A stretch of 64,000 bases of DNA, from positions 3,412,501 through 3,476,500 of the forward strand of contig NZ_CP041217.1 of the NCBI RefSeq assembly GCF_006542275.1, written 5' to 3'. The notes under the pieces were generated by a model, which was not told the origin of the DNA, searched no databases, and saw only the letters and a list, made by a program, of their open reading frames with translations. Source of the DNA: Saccharibacillus brassicae (lineage in GTDB: Bacteria > Bacillota > Bacilli > Paenibacillales > Paenibacillaceae). The stretch's first letter is position 1, and each line of letters starts with the position of its first letter. Made by a program: the position numbers and the translations under genes. Shown in pieces: positions 57,069 to 64,000 of the stretch.

Positions 57069-57683
57069 ATGCGTGTAAAAAAGAAGGATATTTTCTTTCA
57101 AACACTCGAAGACATGGCGGATACGATCGTGGAGGCCGCGGATTATTTCTCGAAGCATGTCGCCGATTTGAAAGACGTCAACGTCTTCGTCAAAGACATG
57201 AAAGATTTCGAGACCAAATGCGACGGATTTACGCACACGATCATCACGGAGCTGAACAAGACGTTCATCACCCCGCTTGAGCGCGACGACATTCTCAAAC
57301 TGGCCACGACCCTGGACGACGTGTTGGACGGACTGGAAGCTACCGCTTCGCGTTTCTACATGTACAACCTGGGCCAGCCGGACCAATATATGATTCAATT
57401 CGGAGAGATTTTGCGCGAATCGGCGTACGAGATCCAGAAAGCGATCCATTTGCTGTCGCAGAAAAAGCTGCTGGCGATCCGCGAATACACGATCCGTCTG
57501 AACGATCTGGAGAACCAGGGCGACCAACTGCTGCGGATCTGCATCACGGAACTGTTCGCGAACGTAACCGACCCGATCGAACTGATCAAGCGCAAAGAGA
57601 TTTACGAACGCCTGGAGACGACGACCGACAACTGCGAAGACGTTGCCGATATTCTGGAAACCATCATTATGAGCAACTCCTAA
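57069..57683 (+). CDS. DUF47 family PhoU-like phosphate-transport accessory protein
   Basis: The 204-aa all-helical protein (ATG 57069 after AAAAGGGG) begins RVKKKDIFFQTLEDMADTIVEAADYF and shows DFETKCDGFTHTIITELNKTFITP and DLENQGDQLLRICITELF, the paired ExxxD metal-binding motifs of PhoU-like proteins. DUF47 proteins are encoded next to Pit transporters and are thought to regulate them. The pit gene lies 174 bases downstream. Confidence 0.92.
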   Translation: MRVKKKDIFFQTLEDMADTIVEAADYFSKHVADLKDVNVFVKDMKDFETKCDGFTHTIITELNKTFITPLERDDILKLATTLDDVLDGLEATASRFYMYNLGQPDQYMIQFGEILRESAYEIQKAIHLLSQKKLLAIREYTIRLNDLENQGDQLLRICITELFANVTDPIELIKRKEIYERLETTTDNCEDVADILETIIMSNS

Positions 57684-57857
57684 GCGGAGCCTGCCATTTT
57701 AGGTCCAAAGGAGGTCAAGACCGCTTTTTCCGGAATTCGGCTTTCGCGTGCGGGCATGTCCCGGTATTCGGCGCCTGTTTCGTAAAAGGACAGCGGCACG
57801 GCATTTGCAAGGCTGCAAATGCGGCGTAGCCGTCTTTCTTCATGCGGTTCACACATT

Positions 57858-58850
57858 ATGGAAACATCTCTATTTGTTCTTGCGATTGTCGTTTTTCTGG
57901 CGCTCGCCTTCGACTTCATCAACGGATTTCACGATACCGCCAACGCGATCGCGATGTCCGTATCGACCCGGGCGCTGAAGCCCCGCACCGCGATCCTGCT
58001 TGCGGCGGGCATGAACTTCCTCGGCGCCATCACGTTTACCGGCGTGGCCAAGACGATCGGGGGCAGTATCGCCGATCCGACCACGCTCAATAACGGGATC
58101 GAGATCGTCATCGCGACACTGATCGCGGCGATCATCTGGAACCTCGCGACGTGGTGGTTCGGCATTCCGTCTTCGTCGTCCCACGCCATGATCGGTGCGC
58201 TTGCAGGCGCGGTGTTCGTCGGCGCGGGTGCGAACAGCGTCAACTGGAAAGGGTTCCTCGAAATCGTCGAAGCGCTCGTGTTCTCGCCGCTGATCGCGTT
58301 TGCCGTCGGGTATATCATCATGATTATTCTCAAATATACGGTAGGACGGCGCAGCCCGCACACGGTCAACAAAGGATTCCGCTCGATGCAGGTGCTGACC
58401 GCCGCGCTGCAATCGTTCGCGCACGGCACCAACGACGCGCAGAAAGCGATGGGCATCATGACGTTCGCACTGATCTCGGCCGGACGTTGGGATTCGCTGG
58501 AGCCTCCGCTGTGGGTCAAGCTGTCCGCGGCGACCGCAATCGCGCTCGGCACGTCCGTCGGCGGCTGGAAGATCATCAAGACGCTCGGTACGAAGATTTT
58601 CAAAATCGAGCCGATCAACGGGTTCGCGGCCGACGTGTCGTCCGCTTCCGTTATTTTCACCGCGACGCTGCTGCATCTGCCGATCAGCACGACGCATGCC
58701 GCCACTTCTTCGATTCTCGGCGTCGGCGCGGCCAAGCGCTTCCGCGAGGTCAAGTGGGGCATGGCCGGCCGGATCATCGTCGCCTGGTTCATCACGATCC
58801 CGATCGTGGCCATCATGGCGGGACTGATCTACAAATTGATGTTCTGGTAA
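57858..58850 (+). CDS. pit: Inorganic phosphate transporter, Pit family
   Basis: Pit carries metal-phosphate into the cell with protons. The 330-aa membrane protein has the two inverted PHO4 signatures: GFHDTANAIAMSVSTRAL near residue 24 and SFAHGTNDAQKAMGIMTF near 190, each ending a group of hydrophobic helices. SSSSHAMIGALAG and ISTTHAATSSILGVG are the matching re-entrant loops. ATG 57858 has no ribosome site directly upstream; AAAGGAGG lies about 140 bases away, so an insertion between the two is possible. Confidence 0.94.
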   Translation: METSLFVLAIVVFLALAFDFINGFHDTANAIAMSVSTRALKPRTAILLAAGMNFLGAITFTGVAKTIGGSIADPTTLNNGIEIVIATLIAAIIWNLATWWFGIPSSSSHAMIGALAGAVFVGAGANSVNWKGFLEIVEALVFSPLIAFAVGYIIMIILKYTVGRRSPHTVNKGFRSMQVLTAALQSFAHGTNDAQKAMGIMTFALISAGRWDSLEPPLWVKLSAATAIALGTSVGGWKIIKTLGTKIFKIEPINGFAADVSSASVIFTATLLHLPISTTHAATSSILGVGAAKRFREVKWGMAGRIIVAWFITIPIVAIMAGLIYKLMFW

Positions 58851-58882
58851 GCGGGAAGCCGCCAAGCCTTGTTGTTGAAAAG

Positions 58883-58914
58883 AAAGCCTTCCGGATATTC
58901 CGGGAGGCTTTTTT
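58883..58914 (+). terminator. Terminator after pit
   Basis: AAGCCTTCCGG, loop ATATT, CCGGGAGGCTT (one T-G pair), then TTTT. Confidence 0.82.
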
Positions 58915-58983
58915 GCGCGTGAATTGCACGAAAGCGTAACAATTTCCGGCCGAACCCCGTCTAAAAGAGAGGAGGTGTACACC

Positions 58984-59925
58984 ATGAACAAATCTGCGAA
59001 AATGGCAAGTCTGGCTTCCGCGCTGCTGCTGACGTTCGCTTTGACCGCGTGCGGCCAAGCGAATGCCCCGGCGCCCGAACCGATCAATGTGCCGCCGAAC
59101 AGTACCCAAGAACCGCCGGCCGACCCCGCCGAGGCGGAAGAGACCGATCCGGCGGAACCCGCCGACCCGGCCGATCCCGACGGGGAAGAAGTGCTGTCGG
59201 CGACCGGCGAATACGGCGGGCAAGCCGATCCGCACACGATCGAAGTGAATGTGGACGGTACGCCGACTTCGTTCCAGTTGGCCGAAGGCGTCGAAGCGCA
59301 GTTGGACGGGCTGAACGAAGGCGACACGATCTCGTTCGACTACGTGGAACAGAAGGTCGAAGGTAGCGACGTGCCGCAGCTTGAGATTCGATCGCTGCAC
59401 GCAGGAGGCGATTCGACGTCTTCCGGGCAGGGCACGTCCGGCGCAGCCGCGTCGACGGACCGCCCGGCGACCGAGAGCTTCGTAGTCGGCGACGGCGAAT
59501 CGAAGACGCTGACCGGCGAACTGCAGGACGGCGACGGCTATTCGCTCTACGTGCTGGACGGCTATACGCTCGACGCGTCCGCGAACCGGCTGTCGCTGAC
59601 CGAAGATCCCGCTTATTACGCGGAGATCGAGAAGCTTCCGGCCGACTACAACGTCGACCATCTGCGTCTGCAGGGAACGGCCGAGCTTGAAAAAGCCGGC
59701 GGCACGGTCAAAGAATTCGACAGCGATACGCTGGTCGAGAGTCCGATGGTGAACGCTTCGCTGTTCCTGCAAGGCAGCGGCGCGGACGAAACGCGCGACT
59801 ATATTCTCTGGGAAGCGGAAGACGGCAGCGGGTACATTTTCCGCCTCGTCATGCCGGAGAACGAAGACGGTTCGCCGTTCTATATGGAAGCGACGACATC
59901 GCTGTCCACGATTCTGGGTCTGTAA
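58984..59925 (+). CDS. Lipoprotein of unknown function
   Basis: ATG 58984 follows AGAGGAGG; the 313-aa product has a clear lipoprotein signal with lipobox L20-T-A-C23. Residues about 26-70 are a Pro/Glu/Asp-rich tether (EETDPAEPADPADPDGEE). Residues about 78-137 look like a small beta-barrel domain (TGEYGGQADPHTIEVNVDG, GDTISFDYVEQKVEG). After a Ser/Gly linker, residues about 165-313 form a second beta-rich domain (ESFVVGDGESKTLTGELQD, YSLYVLDGYTLDAS). I do not recognise it; it should be anchored outside the membrane. It is monocistronic. Confidence 0.75.
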   Translation: MNKSAKMASLASALLLTFALTACGQANAPAPEPINVPPNSTQEPPADPAEAEETDPAEPADPADPDGEEVLSATGEYGGQADPHTIEVNVDGTPTSFQLAEGVEAQLDGLNEGDTISFDYVEQKVEGSDVPQLEIRSLHAGGDSTSSGQGTSGAAASTDRPATESFVVGDGESKTLTGELQDGDGYSLYVLDGYTLDASANRLSLTEDPAYYAEIEKLPADYNVDHLRLQGTAELEKAGGTVKEFDSDTLVESPMVNASLFLQGSGADETRDYILWEAEDGSGYIFRLVMPENEDGSPFYMEATTSLSTILGL

Positions 59926-60111
59926 TTCCGCTGCCGCGGCGGCGGCGGGAAGAAGATACGCAAGCGTCCGTTCGGAAAAATCCGCCAGACCCGCAAAGCC
60001 CGCGTTTTCGTCCGCCGACGAAGACCGGGCTTTTTGTGTTCGCGTGCTAACAAATCGGTGAGGACTTTCTGTCCGTTCACGCAATCTTCCCGGAGACCTG
60101 CTCGTCCGTAC

Positions 60112-60140
60112 TTGAATCGTCAGCTAAAAAAGAGTATAAA
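60112..60140 (+). promoter_or_regulatory. Promoter of the epimerase gene
   Basis: TTGAAT (60112-60117), 17-bp spacer, TATAAA (60135-60140), about 65 bases before the start codon. Confidence 0.7.
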
Positions 60141-60206
60141 TGAACGGAGATGTTTATCTTTTTTATCTAACAAAAATATAACAAATAGCTGAACGGGGGA
60201 CGCTTC

Positions 60207-61481
60207 ATGTTGGAAACGCGTACGGATCGGGAATGGATCGGGCAGTTGGACGCGGAGTTGAAACATAATATTTTAGCGTTTTGGTTGAAGCACGCGCCTT
60301 CGCCGACGGACGAAGGATTCGTGGGCGAGATCGGAGCGGATCTCGGCGTGCATGCCGAAGCGGATCGGAGCCTCGTGCTCAACGCGCGCATCCTGTGGAC
60401 GTTCGCGGCCGCGTATCGGCACTATGCCGACATTGCCTATCTGGACATGGCGGAGCGGGCGTACCGGTATTTGCGGTCGAACTTTGCCGATGCCGAGCAC
60501 GGCGGTTATTATTGGATGCTGTCCGCGCAGGGCGCGGTGTCCGAAGACAAAAAGCAGGTGTACGGACAAGCGTTCGTCATCTACGCGCTGAGCGAATACG
60601 CGCTGGCGCTGGACGCGCTGCGCGAGCATGAGCTGGCCAAAGACGCCGCGGCCGGGCAGCAGAATGGTCTGCGCGCCGAGCTGGAAGAAGAATGCCGGCG
60701 GATCTTCGCGCTGCTGGAGCGGCACAGCCTCGATCCGCAGCACGGCGGGTATATCGAAGCGCATGCGCGCGACTGGTCGGAGACGGACGACCTGAGCCTG
60801 AGCGGCAAAGACCTGAACGAGAAGAAGTCGATGAATACGCATCTGCACGTGCTGGAAGGCTATACGAACCTGTACCGGATCTGGCCTTCGGAGACGCTGC
60901 GCCGCTCGCTTGCGGAGCTGCTGGAAGTCACGCTGACGCATATCGTCGATGCGCAGACCGGCCATTTCCTGCTGTTCTTCGACGAAGCGTGGGACAGCAA
61001 ATCGCGCCATGTCTCGTACGGCCACGACATCGAAGGCAGCTGGCTGCTGTTCGAAGCGGCCGAAGTGCTCGGCGGCGAAGAGCGGATCGAACGCGTGCGC
61101 GGCGTCGCGCTGCATATGGCGCAGGCCGTACTGGCGCGCGGCGTCGATACGGACGGCGGGCTCTGGAACGAAGCCGAAGACGGCACGCTGGTCGACGACG
61201 GCAAAGACTGGTGGCCGCAGGCCGAAGCGATGGTCGGCTTCTATAATGCGTACCAGCTGTCGGGCGACGAAGCTTACCGCGAAGCGGCCGGACGTTCGTG
61301 GGACTTTATCCGCGAACATCTCGTGGACCGCGAGCGCGGCGAATGGTATTGGAGCGTGTCGAACGACCGCGTGCCGAACACCAAGGAACCGAAGCTCGGC
61401 GCCTGGAAATGTCCGTACCATAACAGCCGGGCCTGTCTTGAAATGCTGGTTCGGCTGGAACGCCGGTCGCAGCAGCACTAA
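60207..61481 (+). CDS. N-acylglucosamine 2-epimerase family protein (cellobiose 2-epimerase-like)
   Basis: The 424-aa protein has the (alpha/alpha)6-barrel pattern of the AGE family: NILAFWLKHAPSPTDEGFVG, ADRSLVLNARILWTFAAAYR, GGYYWMLSAQGAV, KQVYGQAFVIYALSEY, KSMNTHLHVLEGYTNLYR, HVSYGHDIEGSWLLFEA and LWNEAEDG, with the conserved His residues in MNTHLHVLE and YGHDIE. The SLVLNARILW and NTHLHVLEG motifs match cellobiose 2-epimerases, which turn beta-1,4-linked reducing-end glucose into mannose. Mannose or GlcNAc epimerisation remains possible. It is cytoplasmic and next to a LacI regulator. Confidence 0.85.
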   Translation: MLETRTDREWIGQLDAELKHNILAFWLKHAPSPTDEGFVGEIGADLGVHAEADRSLVLNARILWTFAAAYRHYADIAYLDMAERAYRYLRSNFADAEHGGYYWMLSAQGAVSEDKKQVYGQAFVIYALSEYALALDALREHELAKDAAAGQQNGLRAELEEECRRIFALLERHSLDPQHGGYIEAHARDWSETDDLSLSGKDLNEKKSMNTHLHVLEGYTNLYRIWPSETLRRSLAELLEVTLTHIVDAQTGHFLLFFDEAWDSKSRHVSYGHDIEGSWLLFEAAEVLGGEERIERVRGVALHMAQAVLARGVDTDGGLWNEAEDGTLVDDGKDWWPQAEAMVGFYNAYQLSGDEAYREAAGRSWDFIREHLVDRERGEWYWSVSNDRVPNTKEPKLGAWKCPYHNSRACLEMLVRLERRSQQH

Positions 61482-61618
61482 GCGGCGGGGAAGCGGTTAT
61501 ACGGCGGGTAAGGGAGAGCGCAGCGGGTGCGACAGCAAGGCCGAGGCTCAACCGGGAATGTCGGTATCTAAGCGGGTAAGCCGCTTCGGATCGCCGCCGC
61601 CACGCAGTCTCGAACACC

Positions 61619-61661
61619 AAAAAGCGGACAGTCTGCCCCTCGGGGTAGACTGTCCGCTTTT
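61619..61661. terminator. Two-way terminator between the epimerase and LacI genes
   Basis: AAAGCGGACAGTCTGCCCC pairs with GGGGTAGACTGTCCGCTTT (one mismatch), flanked by A and T runs. Confidence 0.88.
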
Positions 61662-61765
61662 ACGTGCGTGATTTTCTTCTTCGCGTGTGGTCTTCTTCGC
61701 GATCTTTGCGCGAGCCTTATTTTTTCGCGAGCGCTTCAAGAGAGCGTGCTCCACGTCTTACGACG

Positions 61766-62869
61766 TCAGCCGATCGGCGCCGATTCCCCGCCTACCGGTT
61801 CCGGCTCGCTGCGCAGCTCCTTGACCGAACCGCGCAGCACGAGTTCCGACGCGATCAGGATTTTCTCCAGCGGCGCTTTGGGATCGCGGGCCCGCTCGAT
61901 CAGGCGCAGGGCGGCCCGGCGGCCCATCGCTTCCTTGGGCACGTGCACGGTCGTCAGCGCCGGCGAAGACGGCGAACCGGCTTCGTGGATATGGTCGAAG
62001 CCGACGAGCGAGAGATCTTCCGGCACGCGAATGCCGAGTGGTTCCAGATTGCGCAGGGCGACCAGCGCCACGTCGTCGTTGGCGCAGACGAGCGCCGTCG
62101 GCAGCGTGCGCTGCTTGCGCCGCTTGGCCAGCCATTGGCGCAGCTCCGGTTCGTAGTCCGCGCCGTCGATGCCGCGCAGCGCGTTCATCGGATCGCCCGC
62201 GTCCTGCACGGGCAGCCCCTGTTCTTCCAGCGCATTGCGGAAGCCGTTCCACCGGTCGCGGAAACTGCTGGAGAAGCCGGTGCTGCCGATAAAATGCAAA
62301 TTGCGGTGGCCGCAGCCGATCAGATGGCTCGTCAGCCGCATGCTGGCATCGACGTTGCCCGCAAACACCGTATCCGCCGGAATAAGCGGATCTTCGTGAT
62401 CGACGAGCACGGTCGGCAGCCCGATGCGGTGCACTTCCAGCAGCAGCGGCGTCGAGATCTGCCCGATACCGATCAAGCCGAGAAAGCCGTCGGGGTTCAG
62501 GATGCTCGTCACGGCGTCCAGCCGCTGGTCGGACAAGATGACGACGCCCAGCCCGCTGCGTTCGAGCGTCTCGGTGACGCCGTTCAGGATGCGTCCCCAG
62601 TACAGCGATTCCGGCGTCTGGAAGCGGACGTTCGGCATCAGCACGAGGACGGATTGGCGGCCGGACGCGGCCGGCTGCGGCTCGGGCGCTTTGCGCGATT
62701 GTCCGTAGCCGCGCGGCTGCGTGAAGTAACCGAGCTGCGAAGCGGCCTGGATCACCCGTTCCCGGGTAGCTTCGCTGACGCCTCCTTTGCCCGAAAGCGC
62801 TTTGGAGACGACGAATTTGGAGACGCCGAGCTGGTCGGCAATTTGCTGCATCGTTACTTTTTTGGCCAT
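61766..62869 (-). CDS. LacI-family transcriptional regulator
   Basis: The 367-aa protein has the LacI helix-turn-helix at residues about 6-27 (TMQQIADQLGVSKFVVSKAL) and hinge region, then a periplasmic-binding-type sensor domain (SVLVLMPNVRF, FLGLIGIGQIS, LVDHEDPLIPADTVFAGN, ALVCANDDVALVAL, LSLVGFDHI). The hinge shows a Pro/Ala-rich stretch (residues 60-70). It converges on the epimerase gene; its ligand is unknown and probably a sugar. ATG 62869 follows GGGGGAAACGG. Confidence 0.92.
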   Translation of the reverse strand: MAKKVTMQQIADQLGVSKFVVSKALSGKGGVSEATRERVIQAASQLGYFTQPRGYGQSRKAPEPQPAASGRQSVLVLMPNVRFQTPESLYWGRILNGVTETLERSGLGVVILSDQRLDAVTSILNPDGFLGLIGIGQISTPLLLEVHRIGLPTVLVDHEDPLIPADTVFAGNVDASMRLTSHLIGCGHRNLHFIGSTGFSSSFRDRWNGFRNALEEQGLPVQDAGDPMNALRGIDGADYEPELRQWLAKRRKQRTLPTALVCANDDVALVALRNLEPLGIRVPEDLSLVGFDHIHEAGSPSSPALTTVHVPKEAMGRRAALRLIERARDPKAPLEKILIASELVLRGSVKELRSEPEPVGGESAPIG

Positions 62870-62913
62870 GAACCGTTTCCCCCGCCCCTATCGTTAGATA
62901 ACAAGAGTATAAC

Positions 62914-62926
62914 AAAAACGCTTTTT
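62914..62926. promoter_or_regulatory. Candidate operator upstream of the LacI gene
   Basis: AAAAACGCTTTTT is a near-palindrome with central CG, as is usual for LacI-family operators, 45 bases from the regulator's start codon and 150 bases before corA. Autoregulation is plausible. Confidence 0.45.
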
Positions 62927-63075
62927 AAACGTCCATCTACAAAAAAGTTAGCTTCGCCGGCCTCGTTCCCGCTGCTGCGAAGGCATCAAGCGAACATTGC
63001 AAGCATTCGGACGAGGGATTACGATAGAGAAGCCTTTGCGGCATACCAAGCGAAAACAGAAGGAGGGCGGCCGCT

Positions 63076-64000
63076 TTGATCCGGACGCTTGCGGTAACGC
63101 ACGACCACCAGGTTCATCTCGACATTCCGCTGACCGAGCTCGACCCGGCGCAGTTCAAATGGTTTTGGGCCGATTTTCAAAAACCGACCACGCGGGAGAC
63201 CGAGCTGCTCGGCAGCTATTTCCATTTTCACCCGCTGGAGATCGAAGACTGCCTGAACGACGTGCAGCGTCCCAAGATGGACCCGCACGAGAAATACGTG
63301 TTTCTGATCACCCACGCGCTTGGCCGGGGCGGCAAGGAAACGGGCGAAGTCGACATGTTTCTCGGCTCGACTTTTTTCGTCACGTTTCATTTTGACCGGA
63401 TGCGGGAGATCGACGAAGCGTGGGAACGTATCCGTGCCCGGGCCGTCGATCCGTCCAAAAAAACGAATCCCGTCGCCGCCGCCTATCTGGTGCTCGACGC
63501 GCTGGTGGACGAATATTTCCCGTGCGTGTTCGGCGTCGAAGACGAATTGGCCGACCTGGAAGAGAAGGGACGCCGCGAATCGGTCGACCAACTGCTCGCC
63601 CAGGTGTTCGACCTGCGTTCCCGGCTGCTCAAGCTGCATCATACGATCGTGCCGATGCGCGACCTGCTGTACCGGATCATCAACTCGCAGCACGTCGACG
63701 ATTCGAAGGAGTACCGGGTGTATTTTACCGACATTTACGACCACCTGTTGAAGCTGTCCGAGATGATCGACTCCAACCGCGAGATGACGGCCGACCTGCG
63801 CGACAGCTATATCTCGCTCAATTCCAACCGCATGAACGGGATCATGAAGACGCTGACCGTTATCACGACCGTGTTCATGCCGCTGACGCTGATCGCCGGC
63901 ATCTACGGGATGAATTTCGAGCATATGCCGGAACTGCGCTGGACCTACGGCTATTTCTTCGTGCTCGGAGGCATGGCGACGCTTGCGCTTACGATGGTCG
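63076..64000 (+). CDS. corA: CorA-family magnesium/metal-ion transporter (truncated by window end)
   Basis: Reading from TTG 63076 (8 bases after GGAGGG) gives IRTLAVTHDHQVHLDIPLTE, then FHPLEIEDCLNDVQRPKMDP and YLVLDALVDEYFPCVFGVED, the cytoplasmic funnel of CorA, followed by a long coiled helix (LRSRLLKLHHTIVPMRDLLY). The first membrane helix and the selectivity motif YGMNFEHMPE are reached near 63902. 308 residues are visible; only the last membrane helix and the basic tail lie beyond the window. CorA forms pentamers that admit Mg2+ (or Co2+/Ni2+). Confidence 0.93.
   Translation, partial: MIRTLAVTHDHQVHLDIPLTELDPAQFKWFWADFQKPTTRETELLGSYFHFHPLEIEDCLNDVQRPKMDPHEKYVFLITHALGRGGKETGEVDMFLGSTFFVTFHFDRMREIDEAWERIRARAVDPSKKTNPVAAAYLVLDALVDEYFPCVFGVEDELADLEEKGRRESVDQLLAQVFDLRSRLLKLHHTIVPMRDLLYRIINSQHVDDSKEYRVYFTDIYDHLLKLSEMIDSNREMTADLRDSYISLNSNRMNGIMKTLTVITTVFMPLTLIAGIYGMNFEHMPELRWTYGYFFVLGGMATLALTMV

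Overview
The window is high-GC, low-phage chromosomal DNA from a Gram-positive, Bacillus-type organism, most probably a member of the Paenibacillaceae (genus not provable from the sequence; Saccharibacillus/Paenibacillus-like is a guess). The reasons are the complete B. subtilis-order purine operon with paired PurBoxes and a guanine-type riboswitch, strong AAGGAGG ribosome binding sites with frequent TTG/GTG starts, lipoprotein-type ABC binding proteins, AraC/LacI/DeoR-regulated sugar genes, and families of intergenic palindromic repeats. I see no rRNA, tRNA, CRISPR array, insertion sequence with transposase, or prophage.

Layout. 0.4-5.3 kb: a secreted beta-helix (pectate-lyase-like) protein with a Thr/Pro linker, an ECF sigma factor, a ClpP-type protease and an Eis-type acetyltransferase. 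5.4-7.0 kb: a palindromic repeat, the collapsed remains of an ABC transporter/DesKR-like two-component locus, a DUF1294 membrane protein and a UspA protein. 7.2-22.5 kb: PurBoxes, promoter, guanine riboswitch and purEKBCSQLFMNHD, with a palindromic element between purF and purM and a broken Nudix gene between purN and purH. 22.5-23.5 kb: tandem repeats and two copies of a 184-bp palindromic element. 23.5-28.7 kb: AraC regulator, ilvA, a membrane glycosyltransferase and an LD-carboxypeptidase. 28.9-33.6 kb: a ugp-type ABC importer divergent from a glycerophosphodiester phosphodiesterase, with a LacI/CcpA-type operator between them. 33.8-37.7 kb: convergent ppx and ppk. 38.3-45.2 kb: GH42 beta-galactosidase, a mutarotase-fold protein, and a Fur-controlled siderophore module (Btr-like regulator, binding lipoprotein, FhuF-like reductase). 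45.4-46.4 kb: ABM monooxygenase and histidine phosphatase. 46.6-52.9 kb: the L-fucose operon fucI-fucK-fucA-fucU with a divergent DeoR repressor; a third 184-bp element lies inside the operon. 53-57 kb: DUF1129, DUF2278 and alpha/beta-hydrolase genes, then about 1.7 kb of hairpin repeats. 57-64 kb: DUF47-Pit phosphate uptake, a lipoprotein, an AGE-family epimerase, a LacI regulator and a CorA transporter cut by the window end.

How it fits together. The central block is de novo purine synthesis, controlled at initiation (PurBoxes) and at elongation (riboswitch). Around it are carbohydrate scavenging (beta-helix protein, GH42, epimerase, fucose operon), phosphate economy (ugp/GDPD, Pit/DUF47, ppk/ppx) and iron uptake. 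Three themes are unusual: genes collapsed by internal deletions that look as if they ended on short direct repeats; disordered low-complexity extensions or insertions on normally compact enzymes (PurN, FucK, PurK); and a palindromic repeat family whose internal spacing is identical in three copies.
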